The position numbers and the translations under genes are program-made. The notes beneath the pieces were generated by a model, which ran no database searches, had not been told where the DNA came from, and worked only from the letters and a program-made list of their open reading frames with translations. A stretch of 64,000 nt of DNA. Origin: Simiduia litorea (GTDB taxonomy: Bacteria > Pseudomonadota > Gammaproteobacteria > Pseudomonadales > Cellvibrionaceae). Shown here piece after piece: positions 27,324 to 35,268 of this stretch (position 1 is the stretch's first letter; each line of letters starts with the position of its first letter). The stretch spans positions 1,612,001 to 1,676,000 of the forward strand of contig NZ_AP031497.1 in assembly GCF_042853465.1 (NCBI RefSeq), given 5' to 3'.

Positions 27324-28610
27324 ATGGCTGAGAAGAAAGCGCAACTGGTAATAGAGGGACGTGATCCCATCGATTTGCCGATGTATTCCGGTTCAACCGG
27401 TCCCGATGTTATTGATGTCAGCAGCCTTACGGCCAATGGGTACTTCACCTATGATCCTGGTTTCATGGCCACGGCGGCCTGTGAATCAAAACTGACCTTT
27501 ATCGATGGTGCTAAGGGCGTGTTACTGCACGGCGGCTATCCCATCGAGCAATTAGCAGACAAGTCAGATTATTTAGAAACCTGTTATTTGTTGTTGAACG
27601 GCGAGTTACCTAACGCCGAGCAAAAAACAGAATTCGTAGACACCATTATGAAACACACCATGGTGCACGAGTCGTTAACTAACTTTTTCCGTGGTTTTCG
27701 CTACGATGCACACCCCATGTCCGTCATGGTTGGTGTTGTAGGTGCATTGGCGTCTTTCTACCACGACTCACTCGATATTAATAACGCCGAGCATCGCCAG
27801 ATTTCCGCTCATCGTTTAATCGCGAAAATGCCAACATTGGCGGCTATGTGTTACAAACATCACATTGGTCAGCCCTTCATGTACCCAGATAATAGCCTGA
27901 GCTACTCAGAAAACTTTCTGCACATGATGTTTGGTACACCTTGTGATGATCCAAAGGTAAACCCCGTTTTAGCGCGTGCCATGGATAAGATTTTCTTGTT
28001 GCACGCTGATCACGAGCAAAACGCCTCTACCTCTACTGTACGTTTGGCGGGTTCCTCTGGCGCCAACCCCTTTGCCTGTGTGGCGGCCGGTATCGCAACT
28101 TTGTGGGGCCCAGCGCATGGTGGTGCCAACGAAGCCGTGTTGGAAATGTTGGAGGAAATTGGCACCGTTGATAACATCGATACTTACATTGCCAAGGCCA
28201 AAGATAAGAGCGATTCATTCCGCTTGATGGGCTTCGGTCACCGCGTCTACAAGAATTTCGATCCTCGCGCTAAAGTGATGAAAGAAACCTGTGACGAAGT
28301 GTTGGCTGAGCTTGGTTTAGACAATGATCCACTATTGGCTATTGCTAAGCGTTTAGAGCAGATTGCCTTAGAAGATCCTTACTTCATCGAGAAGAAATTG
28401 TACCCCAACGTCGATTTCTACTCTGGCATTATCATGAAAGCTATCGGTATCCCAACCGAAATGTTTACGGTAATTTTTGCCACCGGCCGCACTGTGGGTT
28501 GGATTGCACACTGGAATGAAATGATCTCTAATCCTTACAAGATCGGTCGTCCTCGCCAGCTATACACTGGTCATACGGCGCGCGATTTCGTGGCGTTAGA
28601 TAAGCGTTAA
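27324..28610 (+). CDS. gltA: Citrate synthase (type II)
   Basis: Citrate synthase (428 aa), condensing oxaloacetate and acetyl-CoA. The length and N-terminal beta domain (KAQLVIEGRDPIDLPMYSG) fit the hexameric, NADH-sensitive Gram-negative type. Catalytic region: GPAHGGANEAVLEML, MGFGHRVYKNFDPRAKVMK, and the Asp of NVDFYSGIIMKAIG. GGAGTC lies upstream of the ATG. It diverges from the sdh-suc operon and has its own promoter and terminator. Confidence 0.98.
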   Translation: MAEKKAQLVIEGRDPIDLPMYSGSTGPDVIDVSSLTANGYFTYDPGFMATAACESKLTFIDGAKGVLLHGGYPIEQLADKSDYLETCYLLLNGELPNAEQKTEFVDTIMKHTMVHESLTNFFRGFRYDAHPMSVMVGVVGALASFYHDSLDINNAEHRQISAHRLIAKMPTLAAMCYKHHIGQPFMYPDNSLSYSENFLHMMFGTPCDDPKVNPVLARAMDKIFLLHADHEQNASTSTVRLAGSSGANPFACVAAGIATLWGPAHGGANEAVLEMLEEIGTVDNIDTYIAKAKDKSDSFRLMGFGHRVYKNFDPRAKVMKETCDEVLAELGLDNDPLLAIAKRLEQIALEDPYFIEKKLYPNVDFYSGIIMKAIGIPTEMFTVIFATGRTVGWIAHWNEMISNPYKIGRPRQLYTGHTARDFVALDKR

Positions 28611-28626
28611 GGTGTAAGCCGTACTG

Positions 28627-28656
28627 AAAAAGCCTCGCACTTAGCGGGGCTTTTTT
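28627..28656 (+). terminator. Terminator of gltA
   Basis: Stem built from AAGCCTCGC and GCGGGGCTT with one T-G wobble, five-base loop ACTTA, then six T residues. It starts 17 bases beyond the gltA stop. Confidence 0.88.
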
Positions 28657-28768
28657 GTTTGCGCACCGTAACAATTTCCAGTTCGGACGCTCAAAGCGTG
28701 GATGAGTTACGCCGCTTGTTCGTCCTATCCGAGGCGATGACTTTTTTTAAGATTGGTAGAGGTGATGT

Positions 28769-29395
28769 ATGGGTAAGCAGCAAATGCCAGATCCAGCTGC
28801 CGCATTGAAAGGCCGAGACAGGGCACTGGAAATAACCGGTAAGCATTTTGTCAATGGTGTCAGTATCAAGGCGCCATTTCCGGCGGGAATTGAGCTGGCC
28901 TATTTTGGTTTGGGTTGCTTTTGGGGCGCAGAGCGCCGGTTTTGGCAACAGCGCGGTGTTTATGCCACCGCCGTTGGTTATGCGGGTGGTTACACGCCTA
29001 ACCCAAGCTACGAAGAGGTTTGCAGTGGTGATACTGGCCACGCAGAAGTTGTGCTCGTGGCTTTTGATCCCTCGGTCATTAGTTATGATGATTTGCTGCG
29101 GGTTTTTTGGGAGGTGCACGATCCGACGCAAGGCATGCGTCAGGGCAATGATCTCGGCACCCAATATCGCTCGGTGATTTTTACCACCAGCGATCGTCAA
29201 ATCGAGCGCGCCCAGGCGACCTTTGCGGCCTTTCAAAAAGGCTTAAAAGAGGCGGGTAAGGGCGCCATCACCACGGAAATTGCACCGGCGCCGGTGTTTT
29301 ATTATGGCGAGGAATACCACCAACAATATTTAGCCAAAAATCCGGCTGGCTATTGTGGTTTGGCCGGCACGGGCGTGTGCTTGATGCCTGAGTAA
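28769..29395 (+). CDS. msrA: Peptide methionine sulfoxide reductase A
   Basis: Repairs methionine-(S)-sulfoxide in proteins (208 aa). The catalytic Cys50 lies in FGLGCFWGAERRFW, and two further cysteines near the C-terminus (AGYCGLAGTGVCLMPE) act as resolving residues, the three-Cys E. coli type. The roughly 45-residue N-terminal extension is also the E. coli type. AGAGGTG precedes the ATG. It is convergent with the sulfurtransferase gene. Confidence 0.96.
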   Translation: MGKQQMPDPAAALKGRDRALEITGKHFVNGVSIKAPFPAGIELAYFGLGCFWGAERRFWQQRGVYATAVGYAGGYTPNPSYEEVCSGDTGHAEVVLVAFDPSVISYDDLLRVFWEVHDPTQGMRQGNDLGTQYRSVIFTTSDRQIERAQATFAAFQKGLKEAGKGAITTEIAPAPVFYYGEEYHQQYLAKNPAGYCGLAGTGVCLMPE

Positions 29396-29405
29396 CAGCC
29401 ATGCT

Positions 29406-29433
29406 GCTCAGCTCGTGGCAACACGGGCTGAGC
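29406..29433. terminator. Hairpin shared by convergent msrA and sulfurtransferase genes
   Basis: Twelve-base stem GCTCAGCTCGTG / CACGGGCTGAGC (one T-G wobble) with a GCAA tetraloop. It overlaps the stop of the sulfurtransferase gene and lies just after msrA. No T tract follows, so termination is inferred from position and stability. Confidence 0.5.
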
Positions 29434-30262
29434 GATTAGCGTCGGTAATATAACTGCACCAATCGCTCCAGCTGCCAGGGTAGAGTGCTGCTTCAACCCC
29501 TATTTGCGCTAGGGCAAAAATATTGACGCAAGCCGTCACGCCCGAGCCGCAATAAACCGTTGGCGCACTGTTCTGGTTTACTAAGTGTGACAGACGCCGC
29601 TTTGCGGCTTCCTCATTTAAAAAAAATCCATCGTCAGTCGTTGCTGTTTGCCATGGCAGATTGATGGCGCCGGGAATGTGCCCTGCGATAGGGTCAATGG
29701 GCTCGGTTGTGCCGTCAAAGCGCGGCGCTTCGCGAGAATCTATCAGTGCGCCAATCTCTCTGTTGTCGATGATATCTTGCTGGTTGCGAATGTTAAGTTG
29801 GCCCGGCGTTAACTGCAGCGGGTTAATATCTTTTGTATAAGTCTCGATGGAAGCTTCCTGTTGGCTCAAAGAAAACTGTTGCTGCCATGCGGCTAAGCCA
29901 CCGTCCAAAATGCTGACGGTTTTAATGCCGCAGTAGGCGAGTAACCACCAAGCCCGGCAGGCGTAAGCGCCTTTGTGGGCATCGTATAAAACAATGTGTG
30001 ATGTTTGATTAACGCCGCAGCTCTGCAGTTTTTCCTGCAAGTTTGAAAAGTTTGGCAGCGGATGTCTGCCGCCGTGTTTTGTTACCGGCGACGAAAGATC
30101 GCGATTTAAATCTAGGTAGTGAGCGTTGGGTATGTGGCCGGCGAGATAGGCTAAGCGACCTGCCTCGGCGTCATTGAGCGCGAAGCGACAATCAAAAATA
30201 ACAAGGTTGTCTGCGTTGTCGATCATTGCCTTGAGCTTACTGGCGGTAATTAGGTTTTTCAT
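29408..30262 (-). CDS. sseA: 3-mercaptopyruvate/thiosulfate sulfurtransferase
   Basis: Two-domain rhodanese (284 aa). The N-terminal inactive domain (FDCRFALNDAEAGR, GHIPNAHYLDLNRDLS) is followed by the catalytic domain with Cys238 in the loop CGSGVTA, the form typical of mercaptopyruvate sulfurtransferases rather than thiosulfate rhodaneses (CRxGVT). It moves sulfane sulfur to cyanide, thiols or proteins. The gene is alone on its strand, with a 91-base gap from the FlhB-like gene upstream. The symbol is by family resemblance. Confidence 0.88.
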   Translation of the reverse strand: MKNLITASKLKAMIDNADNLVIFDCRFALNDAEAGRLAYLAGHIPNAHYLDLNRDLSSPVTKHGGRHPLPNFSNLQEKLQSCGVNQTSHIVLYDAHKGAYACRAWWLLAYCGIKTVSILDGGLAAWQQQFSLSQQEASIETYTKDINPLQLTPGQLNIRNQQDIIDNREIGALIDSREAPRFDGTTEPIDPIAGHIPGAINLPWQTATTDDGFFLNEEAAKRRLSHLVNQNSAPTVYCGSGVTACVNIFALAQIGVEAALYPGSWSDWCSYITDANRSARVATS

Positions 30263-30353
30263 GATGGCTGCTCAACGTTTTTCGAGTGTGAGTTTAGCGA
30301 GTATCGGCGCAGTGTAAGCTGACGCTCGTCAAAGTGGTAGTTGGGCTGCAGTG

Positions 30354-30635
30354 TTAGTGATCTACGGGAAATTTACCGCTCAGTTCGTAAGCGAAGGCAA
30401 GTATGTGTGCCACCGCGATATAAAGTGCTTCAGGAATTTCATCGTCGAGCTCTAGTTGCATGAGTAAGTTGACGAGGCTGGGGTTATCGCACAGGGGGAT
30501 ATCGTGTGCTTGGGCCAGTGCGACAATTTGTTCGGCCAAAAGGTTGTCGCCTTTTGCGATGACCCGCGGTGCACTGTCGCCATCGTAAAAAAGGGCGACG
30601 GCTTGAGTGATATCTTTTTCGTTGAGCTTAGGCAT
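30354..30635 (-). CDS. FlhB C-terminal-domain-like protein (FlhB2/YlqH type)
   Basis: Stand-alone copy of the cytoplasmic domain of the flagellar export switch FlhB, 93 aa. It has the family strand-helix pattern (AVALFYDGDSAPRVIAKG, then AQAHDIPLCDNPSLVNLL, then EIPEALYIAVAHILAFAYEL) but no membrane part and no NPTH autocleavage site. I chose the ATG at 30635 (MPKLNEKD), giving an eight-base overlap with the end of the FliK-like gene upstream. Such pairs occur away from the main flagellar cluster in Pseudomonas relatives, next to ccm genes. Function is unknown; a role linked to export switching is inferred. Confidence 0.85.
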   Translation of the reverse strand: MPKLNEKDITQAVALFYDGDSAPRVIAKGDNLLAEQIVALAQAHDIPLCDNPSLVNLLMQLELDDEIPEALYIAVAHILAFAYELSGKFPVDH

Positions 30636-32178
30636 GGGTATCCAGTAGTGGCTGGCTGAGTCGGTTGCTGGGGCTTGGCATACGGCCGGCGTGGCAGTGG
30701 ATAGGTTCAACAGCCAAACCTTTTTTTCGGATGCTGTCGACCAAATGGCTGGCGCGATTTTCAATGAGGGATAGGGTCGAAGGCTTTTCTGCCCACAAGC
30801 TGCACTGGAGTCGCTCGTGGATGTATCGAATGCGCGCATCAATAGTGCCGAGCGTTTCTACGTCGATGCTGAGCGTCACTTGCCAAACGATACCGCGTTT
30901 TTTCTCTGCCGTTGCTGGTGTTGAGTTATCGCTTTCCTGCTCGTCCTCTTGCCAGTACTTACTGAAATGTAATTGCAGTGGCGTGACCTGTTGCTCAATG
31001 CGCACGGGCAATTCTACGGTTAAGTTTTTGAGGGTTTTACCGTCGGGTTCATCGATGAGATTAGCCAACTGTTGAGCCGTTATTTTTGCCAGCCACTGCT
31101 TGCCAATGTCGGACAGGGCTTGCTTGTATTGCGTTTTATCGGCGCTGCTTGCCGGCGTTTTCTCCAGTGACAGGCCCAATAAATTGAGTAGCTGCTGAGT
31201 TAGAGTAGCGTCCTTTGCCGTGCTGGGGTTTGTTGCGTTGGTGATGGCGCTAGGTGTTTGTGGCTGGTTTGAAAGAAGGCCAAACAGTTGCCAGAGCTGT
31301 AATTTGCTGTCTTGTGGTGCTTTAAGGGCGCTGCTGTTGGCTGCTTGCGGGTCAGCCCTTTGCAGCCACTGGTTCAGCTTGGCTTCAGAAAAAAGGCCGC
31401 TGTTGTTGATGGCAGCCTTTAACGCCTGCGCGCTGGTGTTTGCCGGCAGTGTTTGGGTGAGTGATTGCAGCGCGCCGAGCAGCATTTTTTGGCTTGCGCT
31501 GGCGGTGTTACTGCTTAGGTCTTGGTGAAGATTGTTGAGCTGCAGTTGAAATGCTTTTACCGCGTTGGCGCTCGACTGTTGTGTAGGTAGCGCTTGGCGC
31601 AATAGGGCGAGTAGAGCGTTTCTGTCGTGCGGGTTGAGTTGATTCGGCGCGTCGGCGCTGCTTGTCAGCTGAGTGGGCGTTTGATTGTTGGGGGCCTGTT
31701 GCGCCAGCAAGGTAAAGCCCTGCGGCCCGGGTTGAATTTGAATTCGGCTATTGGGCGTTAATGCTTTATCGGTAATTAAGTGAAATGGTTGTGCCTTCAG
31801 TAATGCCTGCACGAGAAACAGTTGTTTTGCCTGCAATAATTGCGTTAGCTGGCCAAGTCGATTTTGCGTCTGGGGTTGGCTTAACGCTGGGCTGGGTGCT
31901 TGTTGCGAAATGGCCGCCAATAGGCCCTTGGCCGAGGTAAGCTCTGCTTTTTCAGTCAGTATTGCTGGCATCGCGCCAAGCGTAAATGCCTTTTCTAGCG
32001 TTTGTTGCGTTAAGGGCCTCAGCTCGGCATTGATGGGCTGAATTTGGCTGATTTTGACCCACAGCGATGCGCCGGTGGCGAAGGCCTGCACTATCTTGCT
32101 CGGCTCGGCGCCGCTGACTGAGGTGTTAGCTGCCGGCGCTGAGTTGCTGGCTGGGGGGCTCGGAATGTTGCTGACCAT
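30628..32178 (-). CDS. FliK-like flagellar hook-length control protein
   Basis: 516-residue protein with a long Gln/Ala/Leu-rich, low-complexity N-terminal part and a folded C-terminal domain (about 385-500) of the Flg_hook/FliK type (LTVELPVRIEQQVTPLQLHF, then WQVTLSIDVETLGTIDARI). FliK proteins measure hook length and trigger the FlhB specificity switch, so the next gene, an FlhB-domain protein, is a fitting partner. AGGAG lies 12 bases before the ATG, a wide spacing. No other flagellar gene is in the window, so whether this pair serves the flagellum is not settled. Confidence 0.8.
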   Translation of the reverse strand: MVSNIPSPPASNSAPAANTSVSGAEPSKIVQAFATGASLWVKISQIQPINAELRPLTQQTLEKAFTLGAMPAILTEKAELTSAKGLLAAISQQAPSPALSQPQTQNRLGQLTQLLQAKQLFLVQALLKAQPFHLITDKALTPNSRIQIQPGPQGFTLLAQQAPNNQTPTQLTSSADAPNQLNPHDRNALLALLRQALPTQQSSANAVKAFQLQLNNLHQDLSSNTASASQKMLLGALQSLTQTLPANTSAQALKAAINNSGLFSEAKLNQWLQRADPQAANSSALKAPQDSKLQLWQLFGLLSNQPQTPSAITNATNPSTAKDATLTQQLLNLLGLSLEKTPASSADKTQYKQALSDIGKQWLAKITAQQLANLIDEPDGKTLKNLTVELPVRIEQQVTPLQLHFSKYWQEDEQESDNSTPATAEKKRGIVWQVTLSIDVETLGTIDARIRYIHERLQCSLWAEKPSTLSLIENRASHLVDSIRKKGLAVEPIHCHAGRMPSPSNRLSQPLLDTHA

Positions 32179-32481
32179 GGGCTAGTTGTTTCTCCTGACT
32201 GTGCGGTTAAGGGGCCGTCACCCAGCCTAGTCATCTAGCGCGTTTAACCGCTTGCGATGAATTGTTTCAAGTGAGTTAGTTTATTTTGCGAATCGCTGCT
32301 TTTTTAACCGTAAATAACCCTATCGTCACCCTAACCATTGCCGCTAAGTCACATTTAGCTTTTTGATCTGGGTTTAAAGACGTGATTGTGACCTAGGGGC
32401 TGGTTATAATCGAAACCCTTTTTTACTATAGCTTGCTCTCTGTTATCGGCAGGGGTTAGTCATAATCAATGGTGTTAGTAC
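32179..32481. promoter_or_regulatory. Divergent region between FliK-like gene and ccmA
   Basis: 303 bases without a gene. On the ccm side a TATAAT lies at 32405-32410 without a good -35 at standard distance; the nearest is TTGTGA at 32386-32391 with a short 13-base spacer. Nothing else stands out. Confidence 0.5.
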
Positions 32482-33105
32482 TTGCTAGAATTACGGGATT
32501 TCAGCTGCGAGCGCGACAATCGATTGTTGTTCGCAGGCCTGCATGCCAGCTTTTCAGCGGGCGAGATATGGCATATCGAAGGACCTAATGGCGTTGGCAA
32601 GACATCTCTATTGCGTCAGTTAACCGGTATATCGCGGGAATTTGGTGGTGAGTTGCTGTGGCAGGGGCGGCCTATCAATAGCTGTCGCTACGATTTCGCC
32701 AGCGCCTTACTCTATATTGGCCATCAGCCAGGCATCAAAACAGCGCTTACTGCCCGTGAAAACCTGCGGGGTTACTGTCCAGATGCGTCTGCTAGTCAGG
32801 TGGAGCAAGCGCTCACTGAAATTGGGTTGTACGGTTTCGAGGATGTTGGCTGTTATCGCCTGTCGGCCGGCCAGCTTCGCCGTGTGGCCTTGGCTAGGCT
32901 GGCCTTGAGTACTCAGCCCATGTGGATGCTCGACGAGCCTTTTACCGCACTGGATATTCAAGCGGTGGCGGCGTTAGAGCAGCGCTTTGTCGAACACGCC
33001 GCATCTGGCGGCTGCGTGATTATGACCACCCACCAGAAGCCACACATCGACTCCCTTAAGGTGCTGGCCTTGGGCGAATACATTCCCGAGGTGAGCCTTG
33101 GCTGA
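32482..33105 (+). CDS. ccmA: Heme exporter ATP-binding protein CcmA
   Basis: ABC ATPase (207 aa) of the CcmABCD complex that releases holo-CcmE for cytochrome c maturation. Walker A GPNGVGKTS at 34-42, signature LSAGQLRRVALARL, Walker B MWMLDEPFTALD. The start must be TTG at 32482: an in-frame stop lies six bases upstream, and MLELRDFSCERDNRLLF matches the family N-terminus. It overlaps ccmB by eight bases. Confidence 0.96.
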   Translation: MLELRDFSCERDNRLLFAGLHASFSAGEIWHIEGPNGVGKTSLLRQLTGISREFGGELLWQGRPINSCRYDFASALLYIGHQPGIKTALTARENLRGYCPDASASQVEQALTEIGLYGFEDVGCYRLSAGQLRRVALARLALSTQPMWMLDEPFTALDIQAVAALEQRFVEHAASGGCVIMTTHQKPHIDSLKVLALGEYIPEVSLG

Positions 33106-33781
33106 TTCTTTGGGCCGCGCTTTAGCGCAGCAGTTTTCGCGCGAGTTAAAGCTTGCTTATCGCGCTCGCAGCGATTGGGCTAATCCGATGATTTTCTTCC
33201 TGTTGGTGATCACCATGATTCCAATAGGCATTAGCCCAGATGCGAAATTCTTGGCGGTCTTGGCGCCCGGCATGATCTGGGTGGTGGCGCTGTTGGCCAC
33301 CTTATTGTCGCTCGATGCGCTATTCCGTGCCGACATGGACGACGGCAGCTTGGATCAGCTACTGATTTCGCCGCACCCATTGCCCTTACTGGTGCTGGCT
33401 AAGATTGCCGTGCATTGGCTGGTAACTGGGCTGCCGTTGACCTTGATGTCGCCGCTGTTGGGGCTTATGTTATCGCTCCCCAATGAGGGCTATGTACCGT
33501 TACTCTTGTCCTTGTTGATTGGCACCGCCTGTTTGAGTTTTATTGGCGCCATTGGCGCGGCCCTAACGGTGAGTTTACGTAAAGGTGGATTGCTTATTTC
33601 GCTGATCATCATGCCGTTTTATGTGCCGGTATTGATTTTTGGCGCCAATGGCGTGAGCCGAGCGATTGAAGGTTTCCCCCACACGGGGCAGCTGGCTGTA
33701 TTGGGCGCCATCTTGGCCTTGGCGGTTGCGACAGCTCCCTTTGCCGTGGCGGGCGCATTGCGGATTTCGAGTGAAGGTTAG
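33098..33781 (+). CDS. ccmB: Heme exporter membrane protein CcmB
   Basis: Six-helix permease subunit (227 aa) of the CcmAB transporter. Family motifs QQFSRELKLAYRARSDWANP at the N-terminus and DMDDGSLDQLLISPHPLPLL near 80-99 are clear. The start is TTG at 33098 inside the end of ccmA; no ATG or GTG gives the conserved N-terminus. Confidence 0.95.
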   Translation: MADSLGRALAQQFSRELKLAYRARSDWANPMIFFLLVITMIPIGISPDAKFLAVLAPGMIWVVALLATLLSLDALFRADMDDGSLDQLLISPHPLPLLVLAKIAVHWLVTGLPLTLMSPLLGLMLSLPNEGYVPLLLSLLIGTACLSFIGAIGAALTVSLRKGGLLISLIIMPFYVPVLIFGANGVSRAIEGFPHTGQLAVLGAILALAVATAPFAVAGALRISSEG

Positions 33782-33826
33782 TTCGCTACCGCAGTGGCAA
33801 GGCTAAAATTCTAATGAGGAAATAAC

Positions 33827-34567
33827 GTGGCTTGGCAATGGTTTTATCGATTGGGTTCCCCGCGCTGGTTTTATGAAAATACCGGTCGCTGGTTGCCATG
33901 GCTTGCACTAGTAACTTTTTCTTTGCTTGCCTTGGGTCTTGTCTGGGGCTTAGGGTTTGCCCCAATGGATGCCAAGCAGGGCAATAGCTACCGTATTATT
34001 TACATCCATGTGCCGGTGTCATTTTTAGCCTTGGCCGGCTATTACGTCATGGCCATCAACGGCGCTATTGGTTTGATTTGGAAAATGAAGCTGGCCGATA
34101 TGGTGATGAAGTCTGCGGCGCCCATTGGTGCCGCACTGACATTTCTCGCGCTCATTTCCGGCGCCATTTGGGGCAAGCCTACCTGGGGTACCTACTGGGT
34201 GTGGGATGCGCGCATCACCTCGATGTTAGTCTTGTTTTTTCTGTATTTGGGCGTAATTGCCTTGCAGGCATCTTTCGTCAACCAGCAGACTGCAGCGCGC
34301 GCCAGCGCCATTTTGTCCTTAGTGGGCACGGTTAACATCCCCATCATCTATAAATCGGTAGATTGGTGGTATACCTTGCACCAGCCGGCAACCTTGAAGC
34401 TCACGTCTAACTCCACTATTCACCCAGATATGTGGTACCCGCTGTTGGTGATGATTATTGCTATGTATTGTTTTTACGCGCTGGTATTGATTTTGTTCAC
34501 TCGTGCTGAAATTGTTAATCGCGAGCGTCAAACCCAATGGGTGCGCGCGCTCAGTGGAGGCCAGTAA
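33827..34567 (+). CDS. ccmC: Heme-handling protein CcmC
   Basis: Six-helix inner-membrane protein (246 aa) that loads heme onto CcmE. The tryptophan-rich WWD-type loop is visible as WGKPTWGTYWVWDARITSML (about 123-142), and the flanking histidines (YIHVPVSF near 63, TLHQPATLKL near 186) are the family heme ligands. It follows ccmB by 45 bases with GAGGAAA before the ATG... GTG context: translation starts at GTG 33827. Confidence 0.96.
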   Translation: MAWQWFYRLGSPRWFYENTGRWLPWLALVTFSLLALGLVWGLGFAPMDAKQGNSYRIIYIHVPVSFLALAGYYVMAINGAIGLIWKMKLADMVMKSAAPIGAALTFLALISGAIWGKPTWGTYWVWDARITSMLVLFFLYLGVIALQASFVNQQTAARASAILSLVGTVNIPIIYKSVDWWYTLHQPATLKLTSNSTIHPDMWYPLLVMIIAMYCFYALVLILFTRAEIVNRERQTQWVRALSGGQ

Positions 34568-34568
34568 T

Positions 34569-34778
34569 ATGACATTCCAATTTGATTCTCTGGCCAGTTT
34601 TATGGCCATGGGCACACACGGCCCCTTTGTTTGGTCGGTGGTGGTGATCACCCTGCTAGTGCTGGCGTGGCTGGTGCTGTGGCCGTTAAAACTACACCGC
34701 GATGCACTGGTCGAGCAGGGCCGTTTGGCCCGTATTGAAAAAGCCCGCAGCGAGCATGCGGCATCGTCTCCTCAATAG
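34569..34778 (+). CDS. ccmD: Heme exporter protein CcmD
   Basis: Small single-helix membrane protein (69 aa) required for release of holo-CcmE from CcmABC. One hydrophobic helix at about 19-40 is followed by a basic cytoplasmic tail (LHRDALVEQGRLARIEKAR). I chose the ATG at 34569 (MTFQFDSLASFM, the usual CcmD opening), two bases after the ccmC stop. The open frame continues further upstream, but that part lies inside ccmC. Confidence 0.9.
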   Translation: MTFQFDSLASFMAMGTHGPFVWSVVVITLLVLAWLVLWPLKLHRDALVEQGRLARIEKARSEHAASSPQ

Positions 34779-34788
34779 GATTGTATTC

Positions 34789-35268
34789 ATGCACCCGTTA
34801 CGTAAACAGCGTTTGATGTTAGTGCTTTTTGTGGTGGTGTTTGCATCCATTGCCATTGGCTTGATCGTTTTCGCCTTGCGCGAAAATATTAATTTGTTTT
34901 ATCCGCCGGAAAAACTCGTTAATGGCGAAGCGCCGGTGGATCGCACCATACGCGCCGGTGGTTGCGTGGTGCCAAAATCGGTTATGCGCGATCAGAGCTC
35001 ACTACAAGTCTCCTTTGCCATTACTGATGGCATCGCCGAGGTTAAAGTGACCTACGATGGCATTTTGCCGGATCTCTTTGCCGAGGGCGAAGCTGTTGTG
35101 GTTAATGGTCAGTTGCACAGCGACGGCGTTTTTGCTGCGCGCGAAGTATTGGCTAAACACGATGAAAATTACACACCGCCAGAGGTGGCTGACACCATGG
35201 CAAAAAATGCAGAAAAACAGGGTGCTGAGCATCAGAAAACCTGTGGAGTGTTAAATTATGGTTCCTGA
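34789..35268 (+). CDS. ccmE: Cytochrome c-type biogenesis heme chaperone CcmE
   Basis: Membrane-anchored periplasmic chaperone (159 aa) that binds heme covalently through a histidine: His124 in VLAKHDENYTPPEV. One N-terminal membrane helix (about 9-29), then the OB-fold. The start MHPLRKQRL at 34789 matches the family; it lies 10 bases after ccmD. Residue 59 is Cys in RAGGCVVP, where homologues I recall have Met (GGMV). It overlaps ccmF by 11 bases. Confidence 0.96.
   Translation: MHPLRKQRLMLVLFVVVFASIAIGLIVFALRENINLFYPPEKLVNGEAPVDRTIRAGGCVVPKSVMRDQSSLQVSFAITDGIAEVKVTYDGILPDLFAEGEAVVVNGQLHSDGVFAAREVLAKHDENYTPPEVADTMAKNAEKQGAEHQKTCGVLNYGS

Noticed and set aside
28691..29236. Long minus-strand open frame antisense to msrA
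   Set aside because: It is a mirror of the strongly conserved msrA frame and has no family features.
32469..32481. ATG at 32469 as ccmA start
   Set aside because: It is out of frame with CcmA, and an in-frame stop lies just before the TTG start.
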